Source: Chamaea fasciata (taxonomy: Eukaryota > Chordata > Aves > Passeriformes > Sylviidae). From it: 64,000 bases of DNA. The translations under genes and the position numbers were made by a program. Position 1 is the first letter of the stretch. Every line of letters begins with the position of its first letter. Under the pieces are notes generated by a model. That model worked only from the letters and a program-made list of their open reading frames with translations, did no database searches and was not told where the DNA came from. The stretch is from NCBI GenBank assembly GCA_029207755.1, contig JARCOQ010000002.1, positions 86,702,087 through 86,766,086 on the forward strand. Reading direction: 5' to 3'. Positions 63,665-64,000 of this stretch are shown here, in pieces.

Positions 63665-63805
63665 ATGAAACTGAGTGTGGGGATATTTTTTGGAGGTTTC
63701 TTTGCAGCTCTGGGAGTTTTGCTGTTTTTGGTGGCATTTGGAACTGATTATTGGCTTCTTGCTACAGAAATAGGAACTTGTTCAGAAGCACCTGAAGGTG
63801 CTGGG
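63665..63805 (+). CDS. TMEM182: TMEM182 coding exon 1 (partial gene)
   Basis: From the ATG at 63665 the frame begins [20 protein letters not shown], followed by [17 protein letters not shown] and [10 protein letters not shown]. This closely matches the N-terminus of TMEM182 ([25 protein letters not shown] in mammals): one membrane helix followed by the start of the first extracellular loop of a claudin/PMP22-like four-helix protein. TMEM182 is a muscle membrane protein reported to affect myoblast differentiation and fusion. I placed the donor at GGG|GTTAGT (63806), which keeps phase 0; GTATGA at 63810 is an alternative. The rest of the gene lies past the window. The position next to MFSD9 is the expected synteny. 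Confidence 0.9.
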
Positions 63806-64000
63806 GTTAGTATGAAGTTTTAATTTATAATGAAAATTATATATGTAGAATTCTTGGATGTGTTTATTTTCTAAGAATTTACTTCTGTATAAAATTTTGA
63901 ATATACTAATTGTGTTTATTTTCTGAGAATTTACTTCTCTATATACTTTTGAATATATACTACTTTTGACCTTCTGGAGGCTTGCAAGCCTGCCTCAAGA
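63806..64000 (+). other. TMEM182: Start of TMEM182 intron 1, with tandem duplication
   Basis: AT-rich intron. Positions 63859-63908 and 63911-63962 are two diverged copies of a unit of about 52 bp: TGTGTTTATTTTCTAAGAAT and its near copy TGTGTTTATTTTCTGAGAAT, each followed by TTACTTCT. No more exons occur before the window ends. Confidence 0.8.

Overview
The window is vertebrate nuclear DNA, almost certainly avian and probably passerine. Three lines of evidence support this. Genes are split by GT-AG introns and start in CpG islands. There are CR1-type retroposon fragments, including a 3' end closing on an ATTCTGTG-like tail. There is also a solo LTR of a kind I recognise from songbird genomes. 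The species cannot be named from sequence alone. No bacterial, phage, CRISPR or plasmid content is present.

The locus is the SLC9A2 - MFSD9 - TMEM182 block, in the same order as human 2q12. Positions 1-5.6 kb are intergenic DNA upstream of SLC9A2: AT-rich, with one small orphan GC-rich islet near 2.3 kb and a long TA/CA microsatellite at 5.66-5.85 kb. SLC9A2 (Na+/H+ exchanger NHE2) runs on the + strand from its CpG-island promoter (about 5.9-6.8 kb) through 12 coding exons (6316-38260). I joined these by hand into an intact 810-residue reading frame. Its 3' UTR probably extends to about 41.15 kb. MFSD9, a major-facilitator transporter, lies on the - strand. Its six coding exons (53343 down to 46721) join into an intact 453-residue frame that starts in a second CpG island. 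The two genes converge, and a 1,075-bp solo LTR flanked by a perfect 5-bp target duplication (42743-43817) sits between their 3' ends. From 53.6 to 63.4 kb is intergenic DNA with a truncated CR1 (about 58.63-59.23 kb). The first coding exon of TMEM182, a claudin-like muscle membrane protein, begins at 63665 on the + strand, and the gene continues beyond the window.

The three genes are neighbours by conserved synteny. They are not an operon or pathway: NHE2 is an epithelial apical ion exchanger, MFSD9 an orphan transporter and TMEM182 a muscle protein. I found no previously undescribed biological system. The most useful second-look items are the promoter-proximal microsatellite, the upstream ORFs in the SLC9A2 leader, a perfect 18-bp inverted repeat in SLC9A2 intron 3, the solo LTR between converging 3' ends, and lineage differences in the NHE2 regulatory tail. 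Exon boundaries come from reading frame, splice consensus and remembered family sequence; no alignment was run.
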